In this document: one piece after another, positions 60,230-64,000 of the stretch
Layout: every line of letters starts with the position of its first letter
How positions within the stretch are numbered: the first letter of the stretch is position 1
The notes under the pieces: generated by a model
Seen by the model: the letters and a program-made list of their open reading frames with translations, nothing else
What the model was told of the DNA's origin: nothing
The model's database searches: none
Assembly: GCF_001953955.1 (NCBI RefSeq)
Contig: NZ_CP019301.1
Span: 124,001-188,000 of the forward strand
DNA length: 64,000 bases
Reading direction: 5' to 3'
Origin: Prevotella intermedia ATCC 25611 = DSM 20706
GTDB taxonomy: Bacteria > Bacteroidota > Bacteroidia > Bacteroidales > Bacteroidaceae
Translations under genes and position numbers: made by a program

Positions 60230-63200
60230 ATGAAAAAGCATTATTTGTTGGTTCTATTTCTGTTCTTCTTCTGTGGTATGCAGGCAGACGAAGTGAAAGT
60301 TTTAGATGTAAACACCTATTCTTTGGCAATATCGCCAAATGGTAAGTATCTTGTGGGATACAATCCAACTAAAGTCCAATCAGGAGTTGGAACAGAGAGC
60401 TTCGTGTACGATGTCGGCAGCGGAAGCCTCCAATGGGTAACAGCCGACGACCCTGAGCATTGGAAAACCTGCGGTTTGTTCAGAGATGTGAACGATGCAG
60501 GCACGCTGTGTGGCTCGGTTAAGGACTTAGACCACATTATAGAATTCTACGGAACAAGTGCTCCTACCAACATTGCAGCTATATTTGAGAATGGGGAAGT
60601 TGTGAAACTCCCTTATGGAAATCTGGATATGACGAAAATAAAGCAGCACGAAGACGGAACCTTCGCAGCAGCACTGTCGAACGATGGAAAAGTCGTTGCA
60701 GGCTATTGCAAATGTTCTAATTTCGCATTCAGCTATCCTTGCAAGTGGACTCGTGGTGCAAACAACGAGTGGAAAATGGAGCAACTGCCCTTGCCCGAGA
60801 GCTATAAATACGGTCTTGCAATCAATGTGTCGTCTGACGGACGCACCATTGTGGGATTGGCAATAGAAGGAGGTAGAGCAATTGCGTGTTATTGGATAGA
60901 CGGAAAATGCTATACTGTGAACTGCACGAACGAAGATGCCGAGCTGGCGAAGATGAAACAGATGCGTATGATTGATATGAGCCCCAATGGCAAGTACTTC
61001 ATCTTCTCGCTTTCAAGCCGTTCCGACTACCGACTTTTCGATGTAGAGAAAGGCACATACCGCGTATTGCCCACCTTTGAGAGAAACGAAACAATGCGCA
61101 TACCTACGGTTGCTGATAATGGCGACGTGTTCGGTGCAATAACTTACAGCACGGCTGGTATGGGCGAAGTTTCATACAGAAGTTTCTGGTATCAATATTC
61201 TTCAGACCGAATTTTCGATTTCACCTATTATCTATATTTGTTCAATCCTCAACTTACCATACCTTTCCCATTGAATTATGAAGACAAAGCACAGGCATTC
61301 CCGTCTGCAGTGTCGGCAAACGGAAATGTTGTTACTGGCAATAGAGACACTAATATTGCGTTTGGGCAAATTCCTAAGGCATGGGTATTGAATGTAACCA
61401 AGCGAGATGTGGAAATTCCTGCCACCCCCAATAAACCAAATGGAGGTTCAACAGGGTTACACCAAATTCAGCTTTCGTGGAAGATAGACAAGGCAACTTA
61501 CAATTCATTGACGCTGAAAGGCTACAATGTGTACTGTGATGGTAAAAAGGTTGCAATCTTGAAGGAATTGCAAGACGAGATGACATTTGCGCTGAAAGAT
61601 GTCTATGCAGGCTACCGTAAGTTTGCAATCGAAGCGATATACACTGACAAACAAGGAAAAGAGATGCTTTCGCCACGCTCTAATCCTGAAGTAATTGCCG
61701 TTCCTGACGACTATTCGTTCCCACTTTTCGAAAATTTCGAGAAGGGTTCGCTGAATACTAACTATTGGACGAAGAGCAAGGATTACGGCGACGATGCCGA
61801 TACAGAGTGGTTGGTGGCAGCCCAAGTAGGACACGACGCCTCAATCGGACTGTCTACCGGAGTGTGCACATTCAAGCCTTACTCGTCAAGTGTGATAAGT
61901 CGTCCGCTCGATGCAACCAAGATAAACAAGGTGAAATGTTCGTTCTTGATACTTTGCAACCAAGAACCTGCACAGGGAGGCGGTGAGGTTGATTTAACCA
62001 AAGACACACTCAGCGTGGAATATACCGTAGATGGCGGAAAGTCGTGGAGCGTAGCCAAGGAATGGACAGTGAAGGAACTGCCGAACTTGGAAGGCATCTT
62101 GACGGTCGATTTAACGAAGCACGTTGCTGGCAAAGTATTCCAAGTAAGGTTCCGCAAGCACGGAAAGGGCGCAGTGTCATACTATTTCTACCTTGACAAC
62201 ATTATGATAGGCAGTGGCGACAACGTCGATGCACCAAAGGGATTCACAGGCAAAGTGATGAACAACGAACTCTTCCTGATGTGGAAGAACAGCCGAAACG
62301 GCTACTCGCTCAACTATCTTTCCGACCCAGAATCGCCAGGCTACACACTCGGTAATGAAGGAAAGGAACTCATCGGAGCAAACAAATTCATGCAAGGCGA
62401 GCTTGCGCCATACCACGGCAAGTACCTTACTTCGGTAACAAGCTACATCAACTACTACGACGATGCAAGCGGCGATAAGGGCATTCACGCAGCTGTTGTG
62501 GTGTTCGAAGACGGAAAACTCATCTGCGAACAGGAGATAGAGAACATCAAGTACAACGAGAATACAACCCAAAAGCTCAATCAGCCCATCAAGATTGACA
62601 GCGGAAAGGAACTGATTGTGGGCATTAAGATTCACGATTACGACGCCGAGCAGATTCCTCTGACCTACGAAAGCTCTAAATCGAGCGTAACTGGAAAGAG
62701 CGACCTCTACTCTGAAGACAACGGAAAGACTTGGAAAACCGTGCGCGACTTCTACGAAGACGACCCACAGATGGGCTCTTGCTGCTGGCGAATTACAGGC
62801 AACATAACCGACCAGCCTAACGATGCTGTCGCAGAAGAGGACAATACCCTCATCGGTTACAACGTTTTCCGCAACGGTGTGCAGCTGAACAACGTCTGCA
62901 TTCCTTTCGAAGTAACACGCTATATCGACAAGCAACCACTCGACAAGGCTGAATATACCGTCGTGGCATACTACAATGACGGAAGAGAATCTTTTGCTTC
63001 TACACCGTACATACTCGACTTAACCAATGGAATAGCACCGTTGGTAAACAAGTCTGTCTTATCGGTAGACAAGTCTGCAATAAGGTTGAATGCTGAAGGA
63101 ACGCTGCGCCTCTACTCTGTCGATGGGCATTTTGTAGCCAAGAGTGCCAAGGGCATTATTCCGTTAGGCAACATTTCTTCGGGCATCTACATCGTATTGG

Positions 63201-63250
63201 TTGAATATAATAATCAAAGATTCACCCAAAAGATTCTCATCAACAAATAA
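60230..63250 (+). CDS. Large secreted adhesin-like protein with type IX sorting domain
   Basis: The 1006-aa protein has a signal peptide (YLLVLFLFFFCGMQA), an N-terminal propeller-like region of repeated SPNGKYLVGY / SNDGKVVAGY / SSDGRTIVGL / SPNGKYFIFS strands (to about 390), a fibronectin III-like part (IQLSWKIDKATYNSLTLKGYNVYCDG), then a cleaved-adhesin-type beta domain (FPLFENFEKGSLNTNYW ... FYLDNIMIGSG) near 500-665. The last ~75 residues (LYSVDGHFVAKSAKGIIPLG, SSGIYIVLVEYNNQRFTQK) form the type IX C-terminal domain, so it should reach the cell surface or medium. The role is unknown; adhesion is a guess from the domains. Confidence 0.85.
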   Translation: MKKHYLLVLFLFFFCGMQADEVKVLDVNTYSLAISPNGKYLVGYNPTKVQSGVGTESFVYDVGSGSLQWVTADDPEHWKTCGLFRDVNDAGTLCGSVKDLDHIIEFYGTSAPTNIAAIFENGEVVKLPYGNLDMTKIKQHEDGTFAAALSNDGKVVAGYCKCSNFAFSYPCKWTRGANNEWKMEQLPLPESYKYGLAINVSSDGRTIVGLAIEGGRAIACYWIDGKCYTVNCTNEDAELAKMKQMRMIDMSPNGKYFIFSLSSRSDYRLFDVEKGTYRVLPTFERNETMRIPTVADNGDVFGAITYSTAGMGEVSYRSFWYQYSSDRIFDFTYYLYLFNPQLTIPFPLNYEDKAQAFPSAVSANGNVVTGNRDTNIAFGQIPKAWVLNVTKRDVEIPATPNKPNGGSTGLHQIQLSWKIDKATYNSLTLKGYNVYCDGKKVAILKELQDEMTFALKDVYAGYRKFAIEAIYTDKQGKEMLSPRSNPEVIAVPDDYSFPLFENFEKGSLNTNYWTKSKDYGDDADTEWLVAAQVGHDASIGLSTGVCTFKPYSSSVISRPLDATKINKVKCSFLILCNQEPAQGGGEVDLTKDTLSVEYTVDGGKSWSVAKEWTVKELPNLEGILTVDLTKHVAGKVFQVRFRKHGKGAVSYYFYLDNIMIGSGDNVDAPKGFTGKVMNNELFLMWKNSRNGYSLNYLSDPESPGYTLGNEGKELIGANKFMQGELAPYHGKYLTSVTSYINYYDDASGDKGIHAAVVVFEDGKLICEQEIENIKYNENTTQKLNQPIKIDSGKELIVGIKIHDYDAEQIPLTYESSKSSVTGKSDLYSEDNGKTWKTVRDFYEDDPQMGSCCWRITGNITDQPNDAVAEEDNTLIGYNVFRNGVQLNNVCIPFEVTRYIDKQPLDKAEYTVVAYYNDGRESFASTPYILDLTNGIAPLVNKSVLSVDKSAIRLNAEGTLRLYSVDGHFVAKSAKGIIPLGNISSGIYIVLVEYNNQRFTQKILINK

Positions 63251-63296
63251 GATGAAGTAAAGAACCCCTGTTCTAAGGAACATATTACACTGCGAT

Positions 63297-63344
63297 TGAC
63301 CTTTAATTATGGCGAAACTGCCATAGTTAAAGGTCATTTGTTTT
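63297..63344 (+). terminator. Intrinsic terminator of the large surface protein
   Basis: TGACCTTTAATTATGGC pairs with GCCATAGTTAAAGGTCA with one mismatch around a 6-nt loop and is followed by TTTGTTTT. Confidence 0.9.
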
Positions 63345-63477
63345 AGGCAGCTGGCAATAGTTTAAAGGGTTTCTCCCTAGAACATCTACTACCCCTAGAA
63401 CCCCTAAAACCACCAACCCCGCCACCCCCGCACCCATATTTCCCCCTCCCAGCTACCCCATACTCGCCGAAAATGCC

Positions 63478-63485
63478 TATCTTTG
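63478..63485 (+). promoter_or_regulatory. -7 box (TATCTTTG) in front of a gene fragment
   Basis: TATCTTTGC lies 94 bp ahead of the ATG at 63579. It is an exact TAnnTTTG match within a C-rich region. Confidence 0.45.
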
Positions 63486-63578
63486 CACAGCGGAACAATA
63501 CTGGGCTGCCTCCCATTTGCGGCACGTTGCAGCACCCACTCCGCACAACACGCCAACTCAAAACAACTGATAACGATA

Positions 63579-63781
63579 TGAGAAAACATCTTATCTTGCT
63601 CTGTACAGCGGCTTTCCTGTCGTCGCTGCACATCAACCGAAGCCAACAGAACCGAACGAGCCACCGCATCGAGCCGATGCAAAAGCCCCAACCACCCTTG
63701 CCGATGTCGCACTATCGGCAAAGCCGCCCTTGTGCTGCCGTCCGAATCCACGCCACAACCTCTACACTTTCCACGACGTAA
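63579..63781 (+). pseudogene. Possible 5' fragment of a secreted-protein gene
   Basis: The frame starts MRKHLILLCTAAFLSSLHIN, a convincing signal-peptide opening, but then becomes rich in R, H and P. A +1 shift gives a more protein-like reading (TTLADVALSAKPP, NLYTFHDVKPL) that runs into element C10. This fits a gene broken by a frameshift and cut off by the element. It may also be a chance frame. No family recognised. Confidence 0.35.
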
Positions 63782-63795
63782 AACCACTCCTATTT

Positions 63796-63981
63796 TGTAA
63801 AGATAATTCCATAGAAAAACCATAATTTCGATTTTACATTCCAAAAGCGGCTCTTTTGCAACGCAAAAGAGCCGCTTTTACCGTGTAAAACCTACGCTTT
63901 CGCAATGCAAAACAATAGGTTTTACAATGTGCTGATAACGAGATAGTTACGCAATAGTTTTGCTTGTGAAAAATATTTACA
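63796..63981 (+). repeat. Modular palindromic element, copy C10 (slots A*, A*', B')
   Basis: The core is exactly 186 bp, ending 19 bp before the window edge. Slot 1 carries the A* arm (GGCTCTTTTGC) and slot 2 the matching complement (GCAAAAGAGCC), a compensatory pair, so the short hairpin remains perfect. Slot 3 is B'. It follows the secreted-protein gene fragment directly. Confidence 0.88.
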
Positions 63982-64000
63982 CCTTTCTCGCCTTTTTTCA

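Overview
The window looks like chromosomal DNA from an oral-type Prevotella (Bacteroidota), close to the P. intermedia / P. nigrescens group. Evidence: the TAnnTTTG -7 promoter box recurs in front of many genes; there is a complete bat (Bacteroides aerotolerance) operon; several secreted proteins end in type IX-like C-terminal sorting segments; and Bacteroidales-restricted families (DUF4270, DUF4369, DUF4301, DUF2027-Smr) are present. The genus is inferred from gene content; no 16S or tRNA gene was seen.

Layout. 1-6.6 kb (minus strand): a cut-off prolyl oligopeptidase, clpC, and the operon glgA-like / DUF4270 lipoprotein / 43-aa protein. 6.7-9.2 kb: panC-panD, then a HEAT-repeat / SRPBCC gene pair. 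9.3-15.1 kb: an intact IS982-family element, a 1147-aa BspA-like leucine-rich-repeat surface protein, and a 5'-truncated second IS982 relative. 15.2-20 kb: four-helix-bundle protein, MsrB-MsrA fusion, ferritin and Mrp ATPase. 19.7-22.4 kb: SPFH / ribbon-helix-helix / membrane-protein operon and a HutD-like protein. 22.5-25.7 kb: an S41 peptidase gene caught between two ~555-bp direct repeats. 25.8-31 kb: operons DUF4369-pyrC-metallophosphoesterase-plsC and FtsB-like/membrane protein. 31.1-33 kb: dnaX. 33.5-43.8 kb: moxR-DUF58-batA-batB-batC-batD/E, followed with tiny gaps by a PAP2 phosphatase and queA. 44-47.9 kb: Smr protein, nadE, a small secreted protein. 48.4-50.8 kb: a 66-bp tandem promoter array in front of a three-repeat surface protein. 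51.4-58.5 kb: malic enzyme, TetR regulator, a RelA-type protein, DUF4301. 58.6-60 kb: a KilA-N gene and the remnant of a second copy. 60.2-64 kb: a large type IX-sorted protein and a gene fragment.

The strongest unexplained signal is a dispersed, non-coding, palindromic element present in ten copies plus three fragments. Eight of nine standard copies have a core of exactly 186 bp (the ninth has 187) with imperfect terminal inverted repeats. Inside are three 17-bp slots that share fixed arms around a 4-bp word drawn from only two choices. In all nine standard copies slots 2 and 3 carry different words and slot 1 matches exactly one of them, so each copy commits to either a short or a long hairpin. 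A tenth, compact copy arranges the modules as A-B-A'-B'. No transposase is associated with it.

All coordinates were read by eye from the sequence; family assignments come from recognised motifs, not from searches.
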